A DNA stretch of 64,000 bases from Solenopsis invicta (lineage: Eukaryota > Arthropoda > Insecta > Hymenoptera > Formicidae): the NCBI RefSeq assembly GCF_016802725.1, contig NC_052673.1:10179037-10243036 (forward strand), read 5' to 3'. A model generated the notes under the pieces. The model was not told the DNA's origin and did not search any database. It was given only the letters and a program-made list of their open reading frames with translations. Each line of letters starts with the position of its first letter. Within the stretch, counting starts at the first letter, position 1. Below are positions 1-14,000 of the stretch, one piece after another. The translations under genes and the position numbers were made by a program.

Positions 1-2164
1 TCTTTATATTGAACAATTCGCATCTCAAAATAAGAATCTCCGTTTCGAGCATCCCATTCTCTTAAAGACAGAATTTCAAGTAACGATATAAATACACTGT
101 AAGTATGGATCTAGGAATTCGAAAAGAAAGCACACACACACACGTTGATCGTAATGTTGGAAGTGATAACAAAGTTTCTGTTATTTTCCACAATGTGCAA
201 GAAGAAATCCATGATTCGATTCACGTTCAGTTCCTTCCAGACTTAATGGCAACATGTTATCCTTATTTCTCGACCGATTCTTCGAAATTCTCGGATCGAT
301 GACAGAACCGTTTCTCGAGGGTGGTGCATTAAATATATAATAAGAAACAGGGTAAAAGAGAGAGGATACACAGGGAAGACAGATAGCAATGTCAGAAATA
401 GAAATCGTTAAGATAATTTTAATACAAGAACAGTCAATAATTGTATCGTAAAAGAGAAAAGATGCAAAAATAAAAAAAATCAATTTGTATTTCTCCTCCA
501 TTAAAAATTTTTAGAAACTAGTACGACTTTCAAAGTTCCGTTATATTGAGTATCTTGATTTAAATGTGCATTCTTTATGATATAAATGAGAATTATATAT
601 AGTTTATTATACATTTGAAATTTGTAATCAAAACGAAATCATATTACGACGTGTCAGGTTATCAATTTTTACGTTTTCCTTTCTTTCACGATTTAAAAAT
701 ATGAAAAAAAAATTTAAAGAAAGAAAGTTAAATTGAGTTAGGGGAAAGAAAGAAAAAACACGAGACAAAGATATGTGTATTCGTGCAAAGTTCGTGGAAC
801 AGTTATAACGATATAAATCGGCGGACAGTGCGCCGTCCGACAAGACGGTAGGAGCAATAAATTGCACGTCGAGGTAATCGCGAGAAAAAAAGATGCGAGG
901 AGCGGCTTCGAAGAAGAGGGAACGCAATAGCCTACGGGGTCCGCTCCGGACGACGGCGATGCTTCGCGTCGTCGTCGTCGTCGTCGACGGTGGTGGCGGC
1001 GGTCGATGCTACGAGATACCGTCGTTGGCGCTGGCATCGCTGGAAAATAAGCTCGCCCGAAAGCTCCACCGACTGCAGTAGCCCGGCATCCGTCGGCGCC
1101 GCGGCCAGGACGAAAGCTTCGTACACACGCAGACTTCGCTCCGCTGTAGGAGGTCTGCCGATGGAAGCTCGTCGCTGAAAGCGCACGCTATGCGGACCCC
1201 GTCGTGATCTAGGAATCGCGGGACGGTACACCGTTTCTTTATTTCTTCGCCTCACCCTTCGCGCTTTTCATCCTTCTTCTCTTTCGCGCCCCAATTTAAT
1301 CATCCTTCAGCAGCGGGCCAGGGCGTCGTGACGAAAGCGTCGCAGTGATTCGCGTATCGCGGAGACAAATGTGCACGGTGAACAGCAGTGTGACATAGTG
1401 CGCGGAAGTAGGAGACGAAGAGATCGGCAGGAGGGCAGAGGAGCGAGGAACGCGGGAAGAGGAGGAGCAGAAGGTGGATGATGATGATGAGGGGGCACAG
1501 GAAGAGGGCGCCGAGCCCTGATGCATTCGCATCTTCTACATAGGGGGTACCGTTACGTCGACCCCGATTACGGAAGGGGACTGATCGAGTTTTCTTTGCG
1601 TGACTCGCTCCGATTAAGATTCTTCGGGCTCAGATCGCTCGACTTTGAGCTCCAGCATCGCTCGAGGCGTTTTGAAATAAGACGCCGAAAATGTTGCAAA
1701 TTATCGTGAATCCCGCGCCGCGTAAAGGGGAATTTTTTAATTTTCTACAGCCGAGCAAAATTCATTCACGAGTAAACGTTCGAGAGGACCATTATATAGG
1801 ATAACACATTGTCTCTATGGGGATAAGTTTGCATCACGATGGAGGAGAGCTTTTAAAATCACGTTAACGTCTAAGAAATTAATCCATAAGTCTTATACTT
1901 GGAATTTTCAAGGAAAAGCCTTTCATTTACTACTTTCTTGGATATTAAACTAAAATATCAATCTAAAATTATTATTTAACGTGGTAAAATTATCACTTTT
2001 CTTCTACCTTATTTTATGACAGTAAATAATGATCGCGTGAATAAATGTGTCCTTCAATGTAAATCTGGAGAAACACATGTGCGTAAAGAAAGTAACTAAG
2101 AATTAAATAGATTTCATCATTAAACTGATAATAGATTTTTAAAATTTAATGTAATTAAAATAAT

Positions 2165-2167
<3 letters not shown>

Positions 2168-2206
<39 letters not shown>
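2168..2206. repeat. (CT)n microsatellite
   Basis: Uninterrupted CT dinucleotide run of about 39 bases upstream of tipE. Confidence 0.95.
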
Positions 2207-2208
<2 letters not shown>

Positions 2209-2510
2209 ATAAAAGTTAGGCTACATTAATTTTTTATGTTCACGATTAGAATTATTTTATATTTGATTGCAATAAAATTGAAGAGTATAAGACTTTTATA
2301 ACTTTCTTTTTAGGGATTATTAACAACTTCAAAATAATCTGACTTTTGTTATCTACCCCGGATACTATAAAAATTACATTGAACAAAGGAAGGTTAGTCT
2401 TGTGCAATAGAGACACGCTGTACAACAGGGTATAACCCACGAAGTAAATCATGCATTAGAAGCGCAGCGAACTTAAGAAAAGTTGTACAGGCGCTTTTTG
2501 TGTACGTTAT

Positions 2511-2610
2511 AATATATATATATATATATATATTTAACACGTAAATTTATTAATATAAGTAATATATATATATATATATATATTTAACACGTAAATTTAT
2601 TAATATAAGT
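2511..2610. repeat. perfect 50-bp tandem duplication
   Basis: Positions 2511-2560 and 2561-2610 are identical as read by eye: an AT dinucleotide run followed by TTTAACACGTAAATTTATTA and ATATAAGT. It probably arose by recent slippage at the AT tract. Confidence 0.9.
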
Positions 2611-3087
2611 AAAACAATTATTAGATTTTATGGTCGTAAATTTTATGTCGTAAACAACATAAATAAAGCATTCTTTTAGATATAAATAGCATTACTTTCA
2701 GTAATAATTTTATTCTTTTTCAACCAATTTATTGTAACGTATAAATATATAGTTTTCTTTCACTTGTGCCTTCTTTCAGGGCCATAAATTTTATGTTACA
2801 TAACTTATTTTTTATTTGTATTACATTAATTCATTTTTTTACAGAATAAACTTACAGAATAAAAAATGATTATTTTTTAACCATGGAGGAAACGATATAA
2901 ACTCTTTAATCTCTTCCATTAAACGTCTTCACACGTGAACTCACATAAACCTTCTTAAAACTGGGCATAAGTTTTATCCTTATCGACTCCCGTGCAATGT
3001 GTATGCGTGACGGTAATCCATATAAATAAAATGTGGTCTAATAACGTGGAAGGGTGTATTTCGGATCTCAGAGTCGGGATCAATTCT

Positions 3088-3614
3088 ACACTGAGAGGAA
3101 AGTGTTTGTGACTATAATTGCATGGTAAAATAATTATAGTTAGAAACTTCATTTTTATAGTTATTGCTCTAATATTAGTAATGATAACTCCATATTTATA
3201 ATTCTACTAATCTAAAAAAATTGTACTATACATGACAATTTTAAATATTAACATAATAAAACATCAAAGATGTTAACAGTAAGATAAACATTTTTATATA
3301 GTAAATGCAATCACATTTATAGTAAATCTATTATTTTTTTAAACATTCGCTTATTATGGGTGCGTTCAGGAAGACTCTATTAACGCCATTTGCGTCATTC
3401 ATTTCTTGTTTCACATCTAATGAGTGATAAAGATAGAATAACGCAAGTGGCGTTAATAGCATCTCTCCGAATGCAGCCGATTTAGGTAGTAATAATAACT
3501 AACAGCTATAATTTCTATGGTTAAAACAATAATAAAAATATATAGTTGGCACTGAGAATGACTATAAATTATAGTTAAATTATATTCATAGCAATTATTT
3601 TTTTCTCTCAGTGT
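3088..3614. mobile_element. MITE with ACACTGAGAG termini, interrupted by a nested MITE
   Basis: Left end ACACTGAGAGGAAAGTG and right end CTCTCAGTGT. Subterminal blocks (GTGACTATAATTGCAT; GACTATAAATTATAGTT) and the interior block AACATTTTTATATAGTAAAT recur in the element at 60705-61766. The copy is interrupted at 3358-3478 by another element. Confidence 0.7.
3358..3478. mobile_element. nested MITE with GGGTGCGTTC termini
   Basis: A 121-bp element with about 38-base imperfect terminal inverted repeats: GGGTGCGTTCAGGAAGACTC at the left and the reverse complement of GGCTGCATTCGGAGAGATGC at the right, both followed by TATTAACGCCA. The related host element at 60705-61766 reads straight through at the equivalent point (CATTCGCTTACTATTTAGGA), which supports a later insertion here. 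Confidence 0.75.
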
Positions 3615-4082
3615 AAGAACGGTCGTTTTGTTTTTCTTTAGGACATCAGAAATTTTCAGCGGAAAATTCCATTGTCTTTGATGATCAAGAAACTTGAGAA
3701 GCAAACTTATCTTGATACTGAAGGCTTCAGGCATTTTAATAAGCGTAGATTTTCTGGTCCTCGTTATAAATTTTATAAATATAAAAATCGGATGAAATTT
3801 AATAATAAAATATAACCGATGAAATATACGCGATGAAATCAAGAAATTTTCTGTCTGTAAGAAAACTAAGTTGTATGACGTTAATAGGTATTGTCCGTCT
3901 CATTTATCTATAACGAGAATCGAACGATCGCGTCATTGTGCCGAAAGTCGATAGTGTCGTAGACTATACAGAAGTTGGAAACACGTAATTGTGCGACAGT
4001 TTACTTCCTGCAATAATATACATTGAAATTAAAGGTTCTACGGGGTCATTATACCGTAAGAAATTCGAATTTGTGAATTTTA

Positions 4083-4505
4083 CCCTGGCAGAAAAAATTC
4101 TACAAAATTCTACATAACTTTAGGAAATGCTACAAAAATCTGTATTAAAATGTTAAAATTGAAACACTTTTCTAAATTATTATAAATTTTTGTATTTTTG
4201 TAGTGCGTTGTTTCTACGATTTCTACGAATTTCTCGGTGAAACTACGTCACATTACAACCAATTACAACATTTTATACATTTAGAAGTAGCTTACTCTGA
4301 CGCAAAAAAATTTTATAAATAAATACAAAGTTTTACTAAAAATAGAAATTTGTAAAAATTATTATTTATTTTTCGTACAAATGTGTATTTAATTATTAAA
4401 ATTTACAAGAGTGTTTCAATTCTAGCATTTTTTTTGTTGATTTTTGTTAATTTTGTTTTGTTTCTTAAATTGGTATAGAATTTTATAGAATTTTCTCCAC
4501 CAGAG
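4083..4505. mobile_element. MITE, second copy of the CCTGGC family
   Basis: Starts CCCTGGCAGAAAAAATTCTAC and ends with the degenerate reverse complement (GTATAGAATTTTAT ... CTCCACCAGAG). The interior matches the copy at 8163-8580, but this copy has diverged more. Confidence 0.65.
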
Positions 4506-5149
4506 TATAAATGCTTAGTTTCAATACCACTGGTGTTTTCAACAAGAAACTTATTAAACCATTTAAGAATCAGATAAAATATCATTATAGTTATTCTCTC
4601 CATGAAAAAAGAAAAAAGATTACTACAATCCATGAATACGATAAAAAAAGTATTAGATTCATTGCTGATAATATTGATTTCACCTATCTCCACTGCCATT
4701 TACGGGCCGTATACGTGTACCCCTAGTTTGCCAAAGTATAAAATAAACTGTGAAACAACATCACACAACCTCTAGATAATACAAAAAAATTATACTCTTT
4801 CATCGTTCGACCGAATGTACGTCGCAAAAGAAGGAAAAAAAAGTCGTTTAATCGATACGTCGCTTCAGGGTGATCAAGATAAATGGCGCTCGTCGTACAA
4901 TGCGTACAAAAGAAAAGCTCGCCTTTAGCGGAAGAGTTCCAGCACATACTAACCCCCGGGAATCTCCGTGACAGAAATCATCTCTCGGGGGTGACTCCGT
5001 GACTCTTCGCGAGATCTTTCGGGGCGCGCGCACAAAGAAAACTCGACTCGCGACTCCAGACGGAACAGAGGACAAATACTCGCGAATTGCCTGTAGATCG
5101 TTCCGTCTCTTCGACGTCCGACGTCTGACGACGAGCAGCAGGCACGCCG

Positions 5150-5310
<161 letters not shown>

Positions 5311-5361
5311 GTCGCTTAGGAGCCTCCAGCACAAAACCAGCACTGCCGTTTGTTCTCCGAG

Positions 5362-8300
5362 ATGGCGGACGAAAAGGAGAAGCAGACGTTCTTGCAGAAG
5401 CTGCTGTTCTACACGACCGCGTTCTTCATCCTCCTCAGCACCTTCAGCCTCTTCGCCTTCCTCTTCTTGGTCCCCTTCGTTATCGACCCCGCCTTCACCA
5501 CTATCTTCATGCAGTTCGACACTCGACCCGCCGAGTGTGTTACCATCGACGTTGAGTCCAGAAGAGGTGAACAATCGGCACCTTTATCTTCACCTGTTCG
5601 CTCTCGTTGTCGCTCCTCGTTGCATGCTGTGTACTTAATTCTCTATTCTTCGCTCTTCCGGAGTTCTTCCTTCGTGCGATCAAGCCCTGTTTCTCTGTTT
5701 CTATGTCCAAGCATGTGTGCCTGTTGGTATGAACGTGCATTTCCATTTTGTGCTCGTATGTATGTGATGAAAGATGTCTCTTAAAGTTGCAGAAAGAATT
5801 GCGTCCACGAATCATATCTAGTTTCATTGTAAAAGAGATACACGATTTAAAACAAAAACATTTTACAATACGAAATTTTAGAGAGAAAAGCAAAAGTCGC
5901 ATATTGTTGGACTCTAAAAATATTTTGCGTTGACCGAAAATGACAGACGATGACAGGCAAACATCAGGAACTGACGTAAATTCCTATTTACAGAATTAGG
6001 TCAGCATCAAAATATGCAAGTTTCATGAATGATTGGAAAGGCTATTTCCAGATCGAACAAAAGTGACGAAGAAACGTCCGTATACGAGACAGCTGACATT
6101 TCCGCGGGTTTAATTTAATATTTATCGTATCATAATTCATTTAGTTGGCATAAAATAGCAATTGCATCTATCTCTTATTGACGATCGTAGGAAGCTCAAC
6201 ACCTGGAAAACAATTACAAAAGTAATCGCGTTTTGATTACAGCGTTGAATAACGTTGAGGAACCACCTTCCTCAACGTTATTCAACGCTATAATCAAAAC
6301 GCGATTACTTCCTTCTTTGCCGCTTGGGAAATGATTTCCTAACTCGTTCTTTATCACGGTAAATTCCATAGAGGTTGTAAAAAAAAGTCTGTGAATTTAT
6401 TCTCCATTGGCATCTGACTTTCATGCCGGGTCGTCCGTCACACACATACATGAATACATAATATAAAAGTTTAATACTACCCTATACATTTTAATTTGAC
6501 ATTAGACGAATGCCGCGACATAAAATTCATGTACGTATGTATACGTACATTCAAAAAACAAAGTTTCTCTACCGGGCACAGAAGATATCTTTTGAATCGT
6601 AAGAAAATACGTATCGTTGGTATCAGTGCTAATTGGAATTTAACAAATTCTCCGTTTTCTTTTAAAACTAGAACCAAAAAGGGAAAATCAGCGAAACTTC
6701 TGTTACCGTTAAATAATATTTGGGGGATCGATCTTATCTGTCGAATGAAAATTATAGATATGGAAAGGATTGAAAGAACCGATCGAGACCAATCGCTAGT
6801 CAGGAGAGAGGCCGCGGCGAGTCGCGATAAGATCGACGCAACTGGTGTCTTTGTACTCTTGGTACTCCCGCGACTCACACTCATTCGAGTCTCCTCGTTT
6901 CTTCTTCGTCACTTGAATTTTCTTCCCTTCGCGAACGTCAATAGGGTGCAGGTGTTCTTCACGATTGAGCACCAGCCTCGTGTCAACACCCGTGCAACTT
7001 ACGTCACGATGCAAAACACTTTCTGACGACTCAATCTCCGAACACTCTCCGCTTCCATCGTCTTTGCCTCTGCTGCATGCACGTATTTGTTTCATGGTCG
7101 TCTATCCTCGTATTGTGTCTATTTGTGTCGCATTGATTTAGGAGTAAATCGACGACTATGAGCTTTTTTTTTCATTCAAACGTCATAACGGCGGTAAATG
7201 ACGATTTTTCAGGAACTAATAAATTTAATAAATTAACGATTCATAAATTCTACAATGAATTATGTATACTATTGTTGCGAGCTTCAAGCTTTAGTCTCAT
7301 AAATTTTTATAAAGAATTATTCCTGCGCGCTGCCTCTACGGAATCATCAATGTGTTTTAATCTGCTCTGTCTCACGCTTTTACCCATTCATACGATTTGG
7401 TGTGATTATGTATGTACGGCTGTACGTGTGTACATGTATTCAAATGTTCATCATTCTCCAGTTATTTGCTCACGCGCGAATGTTCTGTGTGTTGTGCTTG
7501 GATTATATTCCGCGGCCGCGCGAATTTCCATGAATGATCGTTGAGTCCAGGTACGAGCAATTGCTCATGGACATCCTGTAGAGAGGGTTGCACTAAGGAA
7601 CTGTACGATTGCACGCAAATACGCGTCAACTATAAGCTACCGGAAAACAAGTCCGAGGGGACGGACGGGGAAGGCGGAGCGGTAGGAGGTGTCGAGGACG
7701 ACGAAGAGAACAAGCGGATGCCTCGTTACGAGCGTTCCTTAGGCGAGTACAACATCGAGGACGTCAACGAGAATTTTGCCATGGATGATGAGAACGGACT
7801 GCCGAAATCTTTCCCTACAGGTACAAAGTGATATCACTGAGGATTGGAGATTGATTACACTCAATCCTACCTCAATCATCTGAATTCCAACTATATTTCG
7901 AAAGAGCATGGTTATATAAACGAAAGGAGAAGCTTGTGATTATTCGTGTAATTGATATTTTACATGTGCACCAGAGACGTTTCTAATTTGACATAGTAAA
8001 TATCATGAAATTATAAAATCCTGTTTTCTGCTGTCTCAATCGAAGGGCCAGCAGAAATGACGTTCGAAATAAAAGCAATATTACAATATTTCTCACAAGA
8101 ATTGACAATCGCTAATTTTTCATAATTACATTGTATCTATTAAATATGCATTTTATCACATTCCTGGCGAAAACAATTTTACTAAATTCTACCCAAATTG
8201 AAGAAAAAAAATGCTACAAAAATCTATGTGAAAATGCTAGAATTGGAACACTTTTCTAAATTTTTGTATTTCTACAGTGCGTTGTTTCTATGTGATTTCT

Positions 8301-10994
8301 ATGAATTTCTCGATGAAACTATGTCAAACTACAGCAAACTACAACATTCTACACATTTCTAAGTAGCTCACTCTGGCGAAAAAATTTCTATGAATAAGTA
8401 CAAAATTCTACTAACAATAAAAATTATTTTTTTCATAGAAACATTTGTTTCATCGTAAAAATATCTTTTCTCAGAAATAAGTATTTAATTACTAAAATTA
8501 ACAAAAGTGTTCTAATTCAAACTACTTTTGAAGATTTTTACAACATTTCTCAAATATGTGTAGAATTTTTTTTCGCCAGGGATTTTATGACTTTACCATT
8601 ATCCGAGTCGAGGAATTTTCATTGCGATGAAATATTTCAAGCGATTCTACGTGCAAAAATCGTTAGGAACAGGTGCGCACCTAACGAAGCCAATAAACAG
8701 AGAAGTAAAACTGTTGTGGCATCCGCGGGAGAAATAACTTTTCTCCGGTAAAGCTTCAAAGTGATTCATCGCTGAATGCGAGAGCGTTACTATGTACAGA
8801 AGTCATTTTACGTGCTTTTCTTTGTCCGGTTTGTTCTTCCGGTTCTCCCGCTGGAAAGCGTTCCCGTCGCCGAACAATAACGAGGGGAAGTTCGCAGGTC
8901 TCATGGGCAACGACTCCGTGTGGTACTTCACCGGGGCCAAGCTGTTCCCCAACGTAAAAGGCTGTGGATACCCTCCAATGCTGAATTGCAGTATTTTCTA
9001 CCGGCAGTACGCCAACATAGGGCAGAACTTTAGCTGTTACTACTCGAAAGTGGATCCCGGGATAGTCATCAGCGACCTCGACATGTGGCAGGTCTCTAGC
9101 GTTATTGTTACACACCTATAACGCGTCAGACCTTCTTATCGCGTCTACGTCTCTATCTCTATTTTCCAACCCTAAATCCGGGATGCACAAATTCCTTCGC
9201 AACACGATGGCATCCGTCGGACTGACGTGGTTTTAGCTCTCGTCATTATAACCCGGTGACCGGATTATATAGTCGGCGATTTGCCCCGCACATTGGTATG
9301 CGCGAGTCACGCAAAAGTGCTGTGTGACTTTTGCCCGAGTTTACGCCGGGACGAGCCGCGCACTTGAGAATCAATACTGCGGCTGCCTATCGAGTGCAGA
9401 GCGTAATGTACGGCCAAAACTGTTTCGTATGAAACGATTAAATGGATCACGGCAATGAATTTGTGTGAAATCGGCTTTAATTGGAGCACGAAGCTATTCT
9501 CCTGACAGTCATTCTTCCGGCTGCCACGTACATTGTTCGTGACTCTGTGCTGCAAATGAGTCTCGCGTTTATTTCTATAGAATGTCCAGAGTTCACTGAT
9601 CTCTCATAAATTCAACTGTGTGTTAAGGGGATGCTGAAGTCGTGAGTTTTACCGACTAAACGACTTACACACATACAATTTACAATACATACGTACGATT
9701 TACAAAATGGCAATACGTCATTACGTATTACTACATTAATATCGCACGCACACATACGAATAAACTTTCATATAAACTTGTGTTGAATTAGGTGTCTCAG
9801 TCTAATTCTGAAAACACGACGTTTCTTCGTGTAATCTGTACGTCTGGAGACTTTAATTTCGTAAGTACAGATTGCAGAGCTTTCATATCAAGCAAATATT
9901 ATCACGATTTGTCAACTCTGGATCCTTATAGGCACCTATATTCCTAGAATATAATTAAAAATTAAAATATTAAAATAATATTCCAAGAATATATTTTTTA
10001 ATATTATGGAAATATTATATATTATGAATATTATGAAAATGTTCTTACGAATATTATTTTTGTTAAAAAACTAATGTGAATTATTATGCATAAAATTTTC
10101 ATAAACTTTGTAATTATTACATTTAAAAACTATAATATTCCCAATAATTTAAAATATAGAAATAAATAATATTATTTACTTCTAATGTAATATTCATATA
10201 ATATTACGAGGAGAATGTATAACCATTTTTTATTAATATTAAATAATATATCAGGAATATTATTTAATATTTAAATAATATTATGCGCTTATACGGATTC
10301 ATTAAAAAAAATCTGAATTAAAAAACTTTTTTTCGTTCTCTGCATAAAATCCATACTGATGACATGTATTAATATATACACTTTAATTCTGGAATAGGAT
10401 TTCCAAATCTATAAAAGTGATACATACAAAAAGTTCAAAGCCACAAAATTCTTGCATTTAATCGCTAAAGATAGATTTCAGAATCCCCTTACGAGCGATA
10501 TAACTTTCGTCAAGTTTAGAGTTCAAAAATAAACATTTATTTGAAACAGTCAGCGTAAAATAGATTTTTATCCGCGCACTGAAGTTTTAATTCTAGATTT
10601 ACATGCAAAAGATCACACGTACAGGATAGTAAAGCGATAGTAAAGCGGAAGAGGGATTTTCCGAGCGTGGGGCACGGCGAAGTAGCGTTAACGGAAATGC
10701 GACTCGTCTGCACGAGGAACGGACAATGCATTTCAAGCGGTTGAATGGGCGGCCGATGACAAAGACGGAAGCCATCGCGGCATGCGATGCGCCGCCCGGA
10801 AGAAAAGAAAATTTCTCCCGGCGCGCAGAAATCCAATTTCCACAAGTGTGCGGGCCGGCGTGCTATTATAAACCGCCGATAACATCGGCGATCCCGGAAA
10901 AGCCCGCCGCCCGTGCTTTCGATGCTGCACGAGTACTAATCCTTCGAACGAATGGACGACAGGAAGAAATAGGATCACGTGGTGCGAATAACAC

Positions 10995-11040
<46 letters not shown>

Positions 11041-14000
11041 TATTCTTCCGAATTTATAGAAAAGTCACTTTGCAGGATCAACTCGGCCGTGCCTCAGCAA
11101 TGAAATTGCTACTGCGATATCGAGTAACGCTTTTGTTTTTCATGGATTTATTCTTCCAAATTAATTGAAATGTAACGCTTAGTTATTTCACAATATAAAA
11201 GTCTCTACAAATGATTGATCATACATCGACTGCTACCACTTGTCGAGTTATACAGTTACAGTTTCACTGTACGTGCTACCGTTTATTCGTGTTATCCGGT
11301 AGATAATATGCGTCTACATTTTTCTTGTATTAATTAGTTTCTGTTATTCGTATATTTGGAGATCAGTAATTTGAGTAAATGATTAAAAATTATTCGCAAT
11401 TAAGTTAATCTTCCAGTCGAAATTCGTTCGCGGGATTTTTTTTTTTCCACAAAACGTTGATGTTTAGGTAAAAGAGAATTCAGGATGCGTATCAATTTCT
11501 GCGAAGCTCTGGTTACATGTTTGAAACATATTCTTCAGGTGTATATGAACCTTGTGTACGCGATGGCGATTCCGATACCGTCTTTCATAATCTCGGTGAT
11601 ATACCTCACCATCGCCTACTTCAAGATCTACAACGAAGACGAGGTAGCCCTCGTAGGTGGCGAAGAGGGTAGAGATGAGGAAGGGATAGAAGGGGAAGAT
11701 GACGGTACACCCTTGCCACCCACTAGCGGTGCATTGACGCCCGGAAGTGAAGCCTTCAGGGAGGATTTGGCGAGCTTCGGGCACCAACTCAAGGTCGCAA
11801 TGGCCGACGACATCAGCAGGGAAAGTCTTGACGGGATTCCTAACTCGCTCTCCATTCAGGGGTAAGCACCGCTTCCGAAATCTCGTGCTATCGATTGAAT
11901 TTGTCGTGGGTACGTGTCAAGGCACAATTAAAGAGATTGTGCCGATTCACTGTCTCGCCTCGTTAACAGCTCGATCACTTTTAAGCGTCTTTACGATCTT
12001 CTGTAGGTCTTCGAAAAGACTTTCCAACAGTTAACTGTAAATAGGCATAATCACTTTAACCGCAATCGTCGACGATTCAAAGTTATTTCCTGAGAATGAT
12101 AATCCTGTCTGAGCCCTAGAAAAACTAGTGCGGCGCGAACTTCCGCGTAAATACAAGGAAAATATATAAAATATGAGTAACATGCAAAGTGAATAGCAAA
12201 ATTTTCAGAGGCACGGTTTAGAATAAAAGTCTCTTTTCTCTCTCGTCCCCGCTTACACATCTCTACTTTTCATAATCACACAGAAAGATATTTATGTAGT
12301 CGTAAGAGCTTGGCCGTTAAGTGCTTCACTCAGATGCAATAATTTTACGCCAGACATAAAGTCGCCTGAATGAATGTCTCGTTATACAGATAGCGCGCTG
12401 AGTGCGTAAATGTCATCCCGCAGTCTGCACGGTTTCCACGTTCAAGTATGACGTCGCCGTAGGAGTATTTAGCCAATTTCCTTCGTGGTTTGCGGCGAAC
12501 CGAAGGTGTTCAATAATCCATGTGAACAGGCATCCCTCTATTCGGTATAAAATTGATCGGGTGCAAGCAATCGGATTAGCGTGTCAAGTTGTTCATAAAC
12601 AGCTCGAAATATTCATGTATCTGCAGCCGTCAATTACGGGACGTAAAGTTTAGCAACAACAGGACGGTAAATTTTACTGGAGTATCGACGTTCTGAAGAC
12701 GTTGTACGTAAAGACGTTTTCTGGAACGTACACCTCTTTAGTGATAAAACAAGCAATCAATAAAGGAAAGAAGGGGGTTGTGAAATACTATTTTGTTCTT
12801 TGACTATAACTCATATTGTCAGTAAATATTAACGCGATATAATTTTAATTAACGCCAATTAGTTGTTAGCCGTAGAATTCTTATATCAATCACTCTATGG
12901 GTACAAGTTTATCGAATATATAGAATGAACGTAAATTACAATTTATTGAAGAGGAAAAAAAAGGATGCGTTTGTAGAATAGCAGGGCAATCATGGAATAC
13001 TAGTAATTAATGTCATGAAAGACACTTTTATTCATAAAAAAAAAAAATAAATTAATGACCTTTAATAGATTTCACACACAAATAAGTGTCGCAAAATAAG
13101 GTTTCATAAACATTTCAAAAAATACATTTTTGAAAATAATTTTTTAGCTTGAAAACTTTTTTAAATAAAACTTGAAACTTTTTAAAATAATTTCTCTGTT
13201 TCTCTCTCTAATAAATATTTTACATCTTCAATGGGATCAAGTGTAAAGTCACAAGAGAGATGGCGGACGACCATATTCCACAGCTACAGCCTATATAACA
13301 TAACTTTATTTACCGAATTTATGCACACATTAAATTCAATAATATTATTTGAAATTTACATTCAAGGCCTTCAAGTTAGACTAAAGTTAAAAAATTAATA
13401 CGTAATGTACTTCTCAAAATTACGTAGAAAGTATATACCTGTAAAAATGTCTGTTAATTACAAAATTGAAGTTCAGCTTTTATAAAAACACACCAGACAC
13501 TAATGACCAGTAACCATCCCACAATGGTACAACAGAGTGTAATGAAGTAATTTTAATAATTGCTCATAGAATTCAATGCGAGATATCATGATATTCCACC
13601 ACCAGATATATTCCACGATCGCGCTCCTTCCTCTATATTACGGGTATTTTATAGGACACATTAACGATAAGAGTAGAATACTTCAACTCCTATGTGTGCA
13701 CACATCGTTTCATATCAATAGAATAGTGGTTCGAAAAGATGGCAAATATATTGTACGTAAAAATATGTCAGATCACGTACATCCTTAATGGCAGCTCGGT
13801 CTCTTGTCGTCAGACTACATTAAACCGGCACAATTCGATTTGGAATTAATCGCGTACCGCGTATTCTAAAAGATACGTAATCAATCTACGGAGGAATCGA
13901 TTATAGAAATCCTATGAGATACATCGTACAATAATATTTAATAAGAGAATTGTATAGTAATCTTCGACGAGAATACGACATGCTCGAGTGCCTTCGGTCG

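Larger units (their letters stand above)
1..3087. other. gene-free stretch upstream of tipE, with a GC-rich island
   Basis: No recognisable protein. 880-1700 is GC- and CpG-rich against AT-rich flanks and has short open frames on both strands, as expected of a CpG-rich promoter or untranslated exon. It could be a distal tipE first exon. The rest is AT-rich with simple repeats. Confidence 0.4.
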
